A DNA stretch of 61,056 bases, taken from contig NAVB01000636.1 of the NCBI GenBank assembly GCA_002179805.1, positions 1-61,056 on the forward strand, written 5' to 3'. The notes below the pieces were generated by a model. That model did no database searches. It had not been told where the DNA came from and was given only the letters and a program-made list of their open reading frames with translations. The translations under genes and the position numbers were made by a program. The DNA comes from Acanthamoeba lenticulata. Taxonomy: Eukaryota; Discosea; Longamoebia; Acanthamoebidae. Below are positions 11,524 through 22,226 of the stretch, piece after piece; position 1 is the stretch's first letter; every line of letters begins with the position of its first letter.

Positions 11524-12559
11524 TCAGTTGAGGAGGTCATACACGTTTGAGCGATGTGGCTTGGTGTCTTGACCTTCTGCTGGCGTCGAGGAGGTTTCCG
11601 CCAGTACCTGACGCTGCGGAGCCACGTTGGTCCCTACGAGCTTCCGGCTACGAGCATAGCGAATGCCACACGCGTTACATAACCTGCACCAGGAACGGTT
11701 GCAAGAGATGAGTGAGGGAATGCAGAATTCTGGGAAATCGGCCTTTAGAGCAAATTCCTGGCCAAGAAAAGGTAAAAACCATATTGCTCCCAGTTTTCCA
11801 CTTCACCGCTCTGAGTTTTTCATGTGCTATTTTGGCTCGTATTCGGGGGAGGTCGGAGGTACGAGAGGTGTTGTGGGGGCGTACGTGGACGGCCCAGAGG
11901 GGCCTGTGCGCCACTGACTAGTGTGTTGCGAATGACAATGAAGGCAAGCCTTGTCGTCAAACGTGCGTGAGACCCGTCTCTTCCTGCGAGCAGTGGGCCT
12001 GCTGCGCTGGTGCGATCGAGCAGCGTGCCGGTGAAGCTGGATAAGATCGACCTCCAACACGCTTGCCGAGGATTCGAGAAGGTGCATCTCCTCTTCTGCT
12101 AGGCCTCCCTGTTGCTGCTGTTTCAGGTGGAGGCGAGCAACCGTGTTTGCCACAACAGCGACCTGCACAGTTCAGTAGCTTAGCATCACTAATCGAAAGA
12201 ACGATGGCCAAACCCTTCGTTCTTTGCAAGGAGGATGCACGTGCCTCGCCCAACAGCTTCGTCGCTTCTGCATTGTGGACCGTCTTCTGTTGATCGCGTG
12301 GCGCAGGGGTGATTGTGAATCTTGAGAGGTAGCTGTGGATGTCGGCCCTCTGCATCAAGGTGTCGTTCTTGGTGTGTGTTTGCTTGGGGTGAATGGCTGC
12401 CCGGGCATAAGAGACTGTGTGGTCGGACGCCACAGAGCTACAGTCCTGTCTGCTCTTCTCAGTCACGAGCTGACCCTTAACCGTCCGCGACGACTGCCCA
12501 CTCGTGCACCCCAAATTGTTTTTCCCACCCGCCGCACACCCCCAGACAGATAAAGTCAT
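11524..12559 (-). CDS. GATA-type zinc-finger protein
   Basis: A GATA-family DNA-binding protein. The finger is split by a 201-nt intron (11684-11884): one exon ends CLHCHSQHTSQWRTGPSGPS and the next continues LCNACGIRYARSRK. The joined finger is C-x2-C-x18-C-x2-C, the spacing typical of plant and many amoebozoan GATA proteins rather than the x17 of animals. A basic stretch (RRKRRVS) precedes the finger, and a Gln/Leu-rich helical region comes before that. The last exon is 11524-11683 and the middle exon 11885-12162. The first exon (12281-12559, starting MTLSVWG) is only phase-compatible and has no homology support, so the true N-terminus is uncertain. With it the protein has about 238 residues. 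It should be a nuclear transcription factor binding GAT cores. Confidence 0.8.
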
Positions 12560-12762
12560 TTATGTTGTGGTTGGACAGGTCATCTTGATGCGCAAACGTT
12601 CCCCATCCACCTTGCGCTAAGTTGCCGTGCCCACCTTTTATTCCCGATGCGTGTTCCTTGGAACCGGTGGAGTGTCAACCGCTTGTTAGGTTCGGGCTGA
12701 ACTAAGCAACAGACAAAGGCGGCGACCAGCCCAAGCCCAGAAGGGCAAGCTGCTTGCAGTGG

Positions 12763-14075
12763 TCATGAAAGAACGACCACGATCTTCCCTACAACATGGC
12801 GCGTCTCAAGGTCTTGCAACGCCTGCGGAACGTCGGGCAGCGCTATTTTCTTGGCCACCATTGGGTTGAGACGGCCGCCTGCCAGAAGTGACACCATCTC
12901 CTCTGCCATACTCTTCAGATCCTCTTGCTCCTTGCGTCTGCACGCCAATCTTCAACATTCATCTCATTTCATGGTTGTCGTATCGACGACGCCGCACCTC
13001 TTTGGGCTCGCGTGGGCTAGGCCGAGGGCTAGACCGTGCACGGAGATAGCTTGGGCTTGGCTCGGCACGGGCCCGAGAACTTGATCCACAATGGCCACAA
13101 GACCGCCGTTGAATGAGATCGCGGGCAGCAGCGACGTGGCGCTCTCGCCGCTCACGCAGTCAATGGCACACTCGACGCCCACCCCTTCTCCACCATTTAA
13201 GTAAACGTCCTTCAGTGAGCTTGGAAGGTTGTACCGTCAGTGATGGCCAGAACGCGTTCAGCAACGTTTTCATTGTTGTAGTCGATCACTTCATCGGCGC
13301 CAAGTCGGCGCACGAAGTCAGCGTTGCGTGCCGAACAAGTGGTGATGATCGGGTGGAGTCCAGCCAGCTTGGCCAGCTGGATTGCGAAGCCGCCCACACC
13401 ACCGGACCCAGCGGTGATGAGAATCGATTGGCCTGCAATCACACAATTTGGTTGAGCAGAGACACCCTGCTTGGGCGAGGCGGAAGAGGATCGCGACTTG
13501 CCTTTCTTTACGTGGAGCTTACGATGCAGGGCCTGGAAGGCAGTGAGCCCAGCACAGGGCAGAGCCGCAGCATCAGCCCAGTCGACACTGTTTGGCAAAC
13601 GAGCCACAGTGTGGGCTGTGGTGATGGCAAAGTCAGCCAAGCCACCTGCGCAAGAAAAGCCGGTTAGCGGGCTCGCCTTTCATGAGCAAACTAGCCACTG
13701 CCTGCGGAGTACCATGCGGGCCTTGGAGACTGCCATGATAGAAAACCCGATCGCCTGGCTTGAGGGAGGTCACCCCGTCGCCAACGGCGTCCACCTCACC
13801 GGCCACATCTAGGCCCAACACAGCCGGAAGTGCGACTAAGTTCACAAGAGGCGGCTGCATGACTGCATTTTGCCACACGTATACGTCAGCCAAAGTCCAC
13901 GGACAAAATATTAGAGGCCCACACCTTTGTAGTCCACTGGGTTGAGGCCCACCGCACGCACTCGCACGCGAACTTCACCTGCACCAGGTGCAGGTATAGG
14001 CCATCCACCGCTTGGTGCTGATGCTGAGTGCCACTCAAGTGGTTGCCCCTTGGCTTTGAAGACCCACGCCTGCAT
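12763..14075 (-). CDS. MDR-family zinc-independent alcohol dehydrogenase / quinone oxidoreductase
   Basis: Six exons (13925-14075, 13713-13862, 13523-13645, 13235-13432, 12998-13184, 12763-12937) give about 327 residues of the medium-chain dehydrogenase/reductase family. Visible motifs: MQAWVFKAKGQPLEW at the start, EVRVRVRAVGLNPVDYK, LGLDVAGEVDAVGDGV, LKPGDRVFYHG, the NADPH-binding AGSGGVGGFAIQLAKLAG, and CAIDCVSGESA. The ends match the family: LETRHVVGKIVVVL. Catalytic zinc ligands of classical alcohol dehydrogenases are absent, so it is probably a zeta-crystallin-like quinone or enone reductase using NADPH in the cytosol. The 13185-13234 intron is only 50 nt, one of the shortest in the window. 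Confidence 0.85.
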
Positions 14076-14337
14076 TCGCTGTGTGCGCAGTTAAAGCAAA
14101 CTAAAGAATTTGAGGCAACCGCGAATTTTTGGTCGATGTCGAAAACCGGCATAAATCCAGGCGGCACGGCTGCACAGGCAAACACCAAACCCACCCAACC
14201 TGCTGCCGTTCGTCGAATTAACAGCTAAACCTCCTCCCATCCTCGCGAACCCATTTACTCTCATCTTCTCCTTTGTGTCTCGAGTCTCGTAGCGGATTCC
14301 CATCGGAGCTCCAACGACGTTGTCCTTTTATATCAAC

Positions 14338-16239
14338 ATGTTGGCATCATCCTCGTCCTCCACTTCGGGCTCCTCATCGATGGGAGAGCCTCAACCGCAA
14401 TCAAACAGTCCGCGATCGTCTCTCCTTTCTTCATCTTCCTTCTCCACCTCTCCCTCTTCGTCGTCGCCACTTCGTGGCCTCAATGCTAGCGATGAGGTGA
14501 AGGAGCAAGTTACCATTTTAGCCCCCACAAAACCTGTCCCTCAACCTTCCCTTCAATTCGAGAATCTGATCGTAGATCAAGACGCCGCCAAAGAGTTGCA
14601 GTGCGCGATCTGCCTCCAAATCCTCAACAAACCTCGCCAATGCAAGAACGGCCATCTCTTCTGCCTTACTTGCATCACCAAGTGCATTACCAAGAACCCC
14701 GAGTGCCCTTCCTGCCGCTGCCGCCTCACGGAGGAGGTTCTAGCGCGAAGCCTCTTCGTGGAGAGGCACATCCGCAACCTCAAGGTCTACTGTAAGTACC
14801 ACTTCAAATGGAGTGAGGACGCCAAGGACTGGGACGAAGATGAACATGGCTGTCCGCATGTCCTCACCCTTGAGACTCGCGTCACGCATGAGCAAAAGTG
14901 CGGCTTTGCTCCGGTGAACTGCAAGTACAGCCCGCTCTGCGGCAAGCAGCGCCGCATGAACCTTGACGCCCACGAGGTCTCCTGTCCCTTCCGCCCGCTC
15001 GAGTGCTCCCATTGCAAGAAAGACATTCAGTTCTGCAACATGGAGGTCTGCTTTCTCCCACCTTCCCCCCTTTGAATGAACCGCGCTCTCAAACCTTTTT
15101 CGCTGGTCGGCTGCCTTCTTCTGCTCAGGAGCACACGAAGCTGTGCCCGATGGTGCCGATCGAGTGCACCGCCTGCGGCATCGAGCTGCTACGCGGCGAG
15201 ATGGACACTCACCTTCGCGACAGCTGTCCCGAGGCCGAGGTCGAGTGCACCTACGCGGACCAGGGCTGCCCCAAGAGGGTATGTCCACCAATTCATGTTC
15301 ACCATTATAGAGAGATTGTGTGACCGACCGGTCTTATGTTTGTGGGCTTTGTGCAGGTCATCCGCAAGCACCTTGAGGAGCACTTGAGCAAGGAGATGGC
15401 TTACCACATGATCATGCTCAAGAAGTCGTTCGACTTGTGCACCAAAAACGTCAAGGACGAGTTTGAGACCGTTCTTAAGGTAGCTTTCTTATCCCATCAC
15501 ATCGTGTTTCTCGTTGGATGCCTTCTCACTCATATCTTGTTCATAGATGAAGGACGACCGGATTCGTCAGCTCGAGAAGGCGCTTCGGGTCACTGGTACG
15601 CGCAAATCACTTGGGTGCAGACCTGATGAACTCATGTCTCCGCTCCTACTCCTGCACAGACACAAAGGTGGTGTGGAAGATCAAGAACTTCAGCTCTGTG
15701 CGCAAGAAGAGCTACCTCCAGAGCGACAAGTTCTCCTTTGCCGAGTTCAACTGGTTTGATGAATCCATCTTGGTGGTGACTTACTAATCTCATCGCTCAT
15801 TCTCTGATGGTGCGCTTTTATCATGTCTGCTTGTCGTACGCACATGCAGGTTCATCGGGTTTTACACGGACGGCGACAATGACGAGAGTCGGGGCTACTT
15901 CTCGATTTACCTGTTCCTTGATGTCAACCACATGCCCAAGGGCAAGGCTGTTACTATCGAATACTTCTTGACGTTCATCAACCACAAGGATCCCGACGAG
16001 ACGGTCAAGAAAGGTGAGCTATCACTTCTCCTTCCTTTGTGCTTCTCAGACTCACTTTTTTCATTCCTCTCTTGTAAACAGAGTTCAAGACGACATTCCC
16101 GATCAAGGGTGGGCAGGGCTGGGGCGACCGCAAGGCGGTGCTGGCCTCCAAGATTTCGGCTGAGAATGGGTTCCTCAAGCAGGACACCCTTTACGTGGAG
16201 GCCGAGATCGCCGTCAAGAAGGTCACCTGGAATCTTTGA
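14338..16239 (+). CDS. RING, TRAF-type zinc finger and MATH domain protein
   Basis: Seven exons (14338-15045, 15129-15278, 15357-15479, 15547-15595, 15660-15753, 15850-16013, 16082-16239) encode about 481 residues with TRAF architecture. Residues 1-60 are Ser-rich. A RING finger starts at residue 89 (CAICLQI, CKNGHLFCLTC, CPSCRCRL). Two TRAF-type Cys/His fingers follow (HEQKCGFAPVNC, CPFRPLECSHC, HTKLCPMVPIECTACG). A coiled coil comes next (KDDRIRQLEKALRV), then a MATH domain (VVWKIKNFSSV, QSDKFSF, GFYTDGDNDESRGYFSIYLF). The end reads AEIAVKKVTWNL. Such proteins are E3 ubiquitin ligases and adaptors; amoebozoans have many. The nearest alternative start, an upstream in-frame TTG, is less likely than the ATG at 14338. 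Confidence 0.9.
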
Positions 16240-16387
16240 CTTTGTCCCCTGCGGACCTGATGGGGACGGAAAGGGCTCCCTTTTGTTTGTACAGCTGCTT
16301 TGCATATTTGGGGGGTGGAATAAAATTCCATGAACATTTGGGGAACACGAGCCGGCGTCAGCAAGAGCGGCGCCAGCAGAGACGTCG

Positions 16388-18965
16388 ATGGAAAGGGCCA
16401 AGGGGGGAAGTCAGGGAGCAGGGCAGCGCCCATCACCCACCACAACAGCCACACAGGGCGAAGCCGAAAAGAAGGGCGGAATGGAAGAAGATGGTTGGGT
16501 TCTGATTGAGGAACGCGACAATTTGGAAGATGAAACGCCAGATGCATCATCTATGGCTGACGCACCTCTCACCACAAGCCCTGCTCAGTTTGCGCACCTC
16601 TATCCTTCTCACCTGGCCATCTCCACAAAATGGCTCCAATTGGCGGCCAACTCGCGAGGGTGGGTCTACCTACAGTGGCGCGAATGCGAGAGATATGCGC
16701 GCTATATTGCGCACTTCTTCCCCAGCAGCGCCGTGATCGAGAGACGTCTAGCCGCTGTCGATGACGAACGAGGTCGAGCGAGGCAGGAGGCCCGCGAGCT
16801 GGTCGAGCAGGAGCTTAGGCGCCAGAGCGACATCGCTGCTCGGCACAATCGCGAGGGCGAGCTGCGCAACCAGTGGGTGGCCGCCATTCTGCGACGCTGG
16901 GCCGCCGTCGACGCCCTCAAACGCCGCGCTGAGCAGGGTGATGACCAACCAGATGACAATGGTGACAGTCCAACTTCGGCTGAAGCCGCAGCTACGGCCT
17001 CGCCCTCGACCTCGGGTTCGTTAGGGCAGAGCGCTGAGCTCGACGGGTGGGAGCTCATCGGCGCCGCTCCAGAGGGGTCGGCGGCCGCCAACCAAGTTCA
17101 GGAAGAGGGCCCAGGTGAAGTTCAGGATTCAGTCAGCGAGAGGAAGGAGGAGGAGGAGGAGGAAGAAGAGAGACATGATGAATTGTACGAAACCGAGAAG
17201 AAGCGGGATGAGGAGAAGAAGCAACTGCAGCAACAAGAAGATGAAGAGGAACGAAGACTGCGAGGGCGAAGCGAGGCATGCCTGCGACAGTACGTGACCG
17301 AGCAACTTCAGGGCGTCGGCGCCTACGACATCCGCTTCGTGCCATTTGCCTATCCGCGTCGCCGAGCCGTGGCCGACTTTGACCGCTGGCGCCGTTCTCT
17401 CTGGTATCAACGCGATGGCCACCTTCAATTCTAACTCGAATGGCAGCTGACATTTACCTTCTTGTGTGACTCAGGTTTGCGCCAGCGGGGTTCTCGCAGA
17501 TGGTCGATAACGTTAGCGAGGAGGCCGTGTGGGTGCCCTACTACGCCATGCGCCTGACCGTCATCTCGTCTTTCAAAGCCAAACTCGTCGTGCCCGTCGC
17601 CACTGCTGCCGCCGAGCCCCACACCGCCACCGACTCTCCTGCTGTGCGCTCCCCCACCGCCGTCGCCGCTCTTGAGCCCGATGTGCGCCGTTGGACTCAC
17701 GCAAAGGCCACACGCGCGCGCAGAAGGTGAAGCGAACCGAGGTGAAGGAGATCGTGGTCAGCAAGGAGAGCGTCTATGATAACCTGCTCGTGTGCGCCTC
17801 GGTGGAGGAGAGCGATCAGACCCTTGTCAAGGCCATCGAGGAGTGGGATCTGACTCCGGCCATCGATATCTTCACCCTATCGTCCCTCACTTCTCCTTCC
17901 ACGACAACCGCGACTTCATCATCTTCTCCATCAATCTTGGCTGCGGCGACGACCGCCAATGCACGCGCTGCACAGAACGATGCCGAGCCTCCGTGCGCCG
18001 TGAGTGTGCGAAGCATCATTGGTGCGCCGTTTTTCTTTATATTTATCTTTTTATTTTGCGAATTTAATTTTTTTTCGTGATTTCCTCTCTACAGCACCAA
18101 ACGACGCGTGGAAAAAGGCCGAGCGAGAGATCATCGCGCGCGAGAAGGAAGCCTGCACGGAGCAGATCAAGCGCGAGCACCAGCCGCAAAAGGTGCAGCA
18201 GCTCATCCTCACCAAGCTCACCTTCAAGGGCCGCCCGAGCTTTTCCTGCGTCTACGCGCCGGTCCACCTCCTCACCTACTCCCACAAGGGCAGGCGGTAC
18301 GTCGAGCGCCACCAGCGGACGTCCCCTGACTGGCCATAAGAAGCGGCTGGCGGTCACTTCTGACTTGTCTTGGGGCGGAGAGCAGGTACGCGTATGTGAC
18401 GAACGGCCAGACGGGGCGGGGTCACGGCGAGCGGCCCTACGGCGTGGGCAACATGATCGGCGGCGGACTCGAGCTGCTGGAAAACATGTTTGGGGTCAAC
18501 GAGCAGGAGACGGCCGGCATTCTGTCCGGCCAGGCGCTGCGTCGGGTGGACAACTGCCCGCACTACCGCGAGGCCGGGTGGTATCTCGTGTTCCCGCCGT
18601 CCCACTCCTACCTGATCACGTCGGCCACGGGCTTCATCACCCTCCGCAACGCCGGGCAGCGCGACATCCACCTTTCCTCTTTGCCACGGTTCGTCTTTTT
18701 TGTATATATTTCTTTATTTAATTGGTAATTGGTAATTTATTTTTTAATTGTTGAATTCTTCAGAGGCGGAGAAAAGGTGATCGGCACGTACGTGCTCAAG
18801 GCCGGCGAGGCCGAGACCTTTGACTACAAGGGCAACTGGTGCATCGAGCTGAGGGGTGTTGCAGATGCCGACCGAAGCCAGCCCGACATTGAGCTGATTG
18901 AGTTCCAGACGTCAGGCGGGGGCCACCACGGCAACAAGCTCGGCATGACCTACTACGGCCTCTAG
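16388..18965 (+). CDS. large protein with bacterial-type NGQTG/GERPYG family C-terminal domain
   Basis: Six exons give about 710 residues: 16388-17403, 17475-about 17586, about 17724-18021, 18095-18296, 18386-18688 and 18764-18965. The boundary between exons 2 and 3 is uncertain; several phase-0 donors fit. The N-terminal half is charged and partly coiled coil, with two similar motifs, EEDGWVLIEE near residue 35 and ELDGWELIG near residue 218. The C-terminal half runs FAPAGFSQMVDNVS, WVPYYAMRLTV, VYDNLLVCAS, IEEWDLTPA, VYAPVHLLTYSHKGRRY, then YVTNGQTG and GERPYG. From memory this order (WVPYW; DDLLV.AS; EPWDL; YRGK.YRF; VNGQTG..GERPYSW) is that of a bacterial zinc-ribbon protein family of unknown function. 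The eukaryotic copy lacks the zinc ribbon. It has no transmembrane segment I can be sure of. The start could also be the ATG near 16481. Confidence 0.6.
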
Positions 18966-19087
18966 AGTGTGTGTGGGTGTGCGTGTGACACACCATTGTA
19001 CAGACGCTGAACATCATCATTTGTTTTCGTTTTTTAAAATTTAAAAATAACCATTTATATCGAGAAATATTTACAAATTGTTTTTTT

Positions 19088-19744
19088 CTAGTGCTTGGCA
19101 AGGGCGGCCTTGTCGGCGTAAGCCTCCTTGATGCCCTTCCGCTGCGCGAGACGTTCGATGTAGGCCTTGACCCGCGGGAACTTGTCCAGCGCCTCGGCAC
19201 CCACGAGCCAGGGCAGCATGGAGAGCCAGGGGTAGTTGTTGATGTCGACGATGCTGTACTTGTTGCCCACGAACCAGTCCTTGCCCTCGAGGTGGCCCTC
19301 GAGCACGCCCAGCACGCGGTGGATCTCCTTCTCGTAGCGCTCGATGGCGGAAGGCAGCTTCTCGGGGTGAAAGTTGGAGAACCACCCCTTCTGGCCAAAG
19401 TAGGGGCCAATGCCTGAGGCCTGGAAGAGAAGCCACTGGTGGCCGTCGGCGATCTCATCAGGGTCGGTGAACCAGAACTTGTTGTCCTTGTCATAGTGGT
19501 GCTCGAGGTAGAGCAGGACGGCGACAGACTCCCATACGACCTTATCGCCGCGCTGATGGTCGACCAGCGCAGGGATGCGGCCGTTGGGCTGGATGGCGAG
19601 GAACTCGGCGGGCTTGTTGGCGAATTCGATGTACTTGGACTCGTAGGTGAGGCCCAGTTCCTTCAGCAGGGCAACCACTTTCCAGCCGTTGGGACCACTG
19701 CCGTGAGTCCAGAGAGTGAATTGAGGCGCGCTAGAAGACGACAT
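19088..19744 (-). CDS. glutathione S-transferase, Ure2p-like
   Basis: A single-exon gene of 218 residues. The thioredoxin-like N-terminal domain contains FTLWTHGSGPNGWKVVALL, IEFANKPAEFLAIQPNGRIP with the cis-proline, and the glutathione-binding pair WESVAVLLYL (ES usual). The helical C-terminal domain includes FQASGIGPYFGQKGWF and DWFVGNKYSIVDINNYPW, which matches the N-capping box of GSTs. The pattern GPNGWKV and GIGPYFGQ is typical of the Ure2p/bacterial nu-class group, where catalysis uses N-terminal Ser/Thr/Asn rather than Tyr. The function is likely glutathione-dependent peroxide or disulfide reduction, or detoxification, in the cytosol. Lack of introns sets it apart from most neighbours, which could mean late acquisition, but its base composition is similar. 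Confidence 0.88.
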   Translation of the reverse strand: MSSSSAPQFTLWTHGSGPNGWKVVALLKELGLTYESKYIEFANKPAEFLAIQPNGRIPALVDHQRGDKVVWESVAVLLYLEHHYDKDNKFWFTDPDEIADGHQWLLFQASGIGPYFGQKGWFSNFHPEKLPSAIERYEKEIHRVLGVLEGHLEGKDWFVGNKYSIVDINNYPWLSMLPWLVGAEALDKFPRVKAYIERLAQRKGIKEAYADKAALAKH

Positions 19745-19942
19745 CGTGCAAGGTTAAGATGCTTTGCTTGTGTTGGTTTGATGTGCAGTGGTGTGAGATC
19801 CCCTTAAGTACACTCCACCAACCGCCGAGGCGATACCAGCACGCCGAACTTGCCTCGTCGGCGCTTCGAGAAGGGCAGAAAACCCGCGCCATTATGATCT
19901 TTATGTCGACACATTCGATACATTCCGCCGAAAGAATTTGTG

Positions 19943-22122
19943 CTATTTTGGCGGTGCCGGTTGTGCCATCGCACGCTGCTGGCCTTGCTTGAGCTCGCGC
20001 TTCATCTGTTTAATGTACGGCACGCCGTCGATAAGCAGGGGCTGGTAGCACACATGCCGCACCGAGGCCGACCACCGCGCGATCTCGTCCTCCATTTCCG
20101 CCCTGGTTGGCAGGCGGCACCGTCCGCCCAGCACGCATGCCGCCCACTTGCTCTGGGCCTCGGCCACAGGGAAGACCGAGAACAGGTGGACGTCCACCAG
20201 GCCTGCGTTTCATCAAAGCGCGTTCATTGAGCACACAACACGAGACAACACTCGTGCTTCGTCACGTGTGAACAGCAGGCGGGAGCGGCGGACCGATAAA
20301 GACCAGGCTCGGATAGGCAGGATGAAACACGCGGCGGTAAAGGACGGTCTTGTCTCCGCACTGCCGCGAGGACAAGGGCTCGGACGCATCGCGGGGCGCG
20401 GTCGGAAGCAGGTCCGCCTCATGGAGGAACGGGAACGAGAGCCGGTAGCCCGTGCAGTAGACGATGGCGTCCACCTCGGCCTCGGTTCCGTCGTCAAACA
20501 CCACGCTGTGTTCCCGCACCCGCACGACGCGCGGCTTGGGCGTCTGTCGTTGCACATGTCGCTGCCACGCGTTCACACGGATGTCGTCTCGCGATGTGCT
20601 GGCGACGATACCAAGTGAGTGAGCGAGGCTGCGGCCTGGGCTGTTTTGCAACGCTTGCATGGGCTCAGCTGGGGTGGGGTGTACCTGAGATAGGTGATGG
20701 CAGCGACTGATGAAATCTCGGCGCCGATCGCGGCACCGCTGTCGCCCATCCCGACCACGACCACGCGCTGGCCTTTGAAAGCCTCCGGGCGGCGGTATTC
20801 CCGGCTGTGGAGCTGTCGGCCCCGAAACGCGGTCCGCCCCTCGATCTCGGGCAGAACTGGGCTCCAGTGGTGGCCTGTGGGCAATACCCATCTCCATCGT
20901 CAGGACATCCGGGGATGTTATGTGGCCTCGTGCACACACACCCAAGTGGAAGGGCGCATTACCATGACACACAGCAACGGCGTCGAACTCGCTGGTCTGC
21001 TCCTCCCCGGTGCGCCGATTCACGACAGTGACTTGCCACCCGACCACGTCCACGGCCGCTTCATGACCTCCGTCGCCCTCTGTCTCACGCTGGGAGAGCA
21101 GGGGCGCTACCTGACATCGAGTGGGGCTGGTGAGTAGGTCGAGCAGTTCCCCGTTCTTCGCTTGGCGACTTGGTGGTGGTGGGCCGTACCTGCGTCACAC
21201 GCGTGTTGAAGTGGACCTTGGAGGGCAGGTCGTAGGCCTCGGCAAAGTCCTGGGCCAAGGAGATCGGCGGTCAGCAGCTGGCGCTCGGTCAAAGAGGAAA
21301 ACGACTTGGAGTGGAGGCGCACCTCGAGGTAGGCCAGGACCTGAGAGTGGTGGGCCCAAGGACTGGTCGAGGCTCGGAGCCGTGCGAGCAGCGACTTGTC
21401 CTCTGCGTCCTGCCGCCGGATCAGCCAGTCCTCGATGGGGTGAGACTTGAAGGAGGTCATCCGCCGCGTCGAGAGCGTGCGTAGCGACTGGTAGCAGCCA
21501 CTGTGTCCTGTCGGCGCGCACACATGAGGCGGAGCTTCTCCTCGAGTACTAGCAAAATGACGGAGGGAGAGACCGTCTGTGTGGTCGTCGTAGTGCCAGA
21601 GGCCACCGAGGTGAGGTTCCTGCTCGAAGATGGTCACCTCGAACCCCTCGTCCAGCAGGGTCTTGGCGCATACAAGCCCACTGGCGCCGGCGCCTGTCCT
21701 CCAAGCCACATAATCAGCAAAGCCCGCGTCCATGGACCGGGAGGTGGAGGTTCTTCACCTATGATGGCCACTCGCTTGCCCTGCCCGGGCTTGGCCACCA
21801 AAGGTGGCTTGTCTGAAGAGGAGGAAGCTGGCTGTAGCGCATGGTCAACGTCGTCACGGTCGTGTCCCGCCACAACTAGACCAGCACCGAGTGCGAACGC
21901 GGCGGACCGCCCCAAGCTGGTGCGCTCCCTCTCCTTTCGCCGTCTTCGGTGGGTGAGCTCACCCACGGCCCAGCACGGCCGGTGTATAAGTAGATTAGCC
22001 GCAGCAGATTTGGCGGCCGCAGAGCTGAACCTTCCGAAAAGAGGAGCGGCCCAACCGCGCTGACCACTCAAACAGCGACTCACTGCTGTTGAGACGCCAC
22101 CGTTCGGCCAGCGGTTCAGCAT
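19943..22122 (-). CDS. flavin-containing monooxygenase (FMO)
   Basis: Eight exons (21759-22122, 21574-21693, 21323-21507, 21190-21249, 20963-21110, 20685-20874, 20294-20598, 19943-20202) give about 543 residues. FAD site: VAIIGAGASGL, across an intron, followed by KTLLDEGFEVTIFEQ and GGLWHY. The FMO-identifying motif F-x-G-x-x-x-H-S-x-x-Y is present as FRGRQLHSREY, and the NADPH site as VVVVGMGDSGAAI. The C-terminal TGY motif is IVYCTGYRLSF. FMOs oxygenate soft nucleophiles (N, S) or, in some branches, Baeyer-Villiger substrates. Exon 1 adds about 115 residues before the FAD site, starting MLNRWPNGGVSTAVSRCL, rich in Arg/Ser/Ala and poor in acids, like a mitochondrial presequence. The start 104 bp from the divergent Ima1-like gene suggests a shared promoter. 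Confidence 0.88.
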
Positions 22123-22226
22123 TGCGCGTAGGATTTATGCCTTTTTACAAGATTTCGGGCTGAGTTTTCGCGCCTTCCGCCTTGTGCTCACAACCAACGC
22201 TCGGCAATCGATCAACGGAGTCATCC

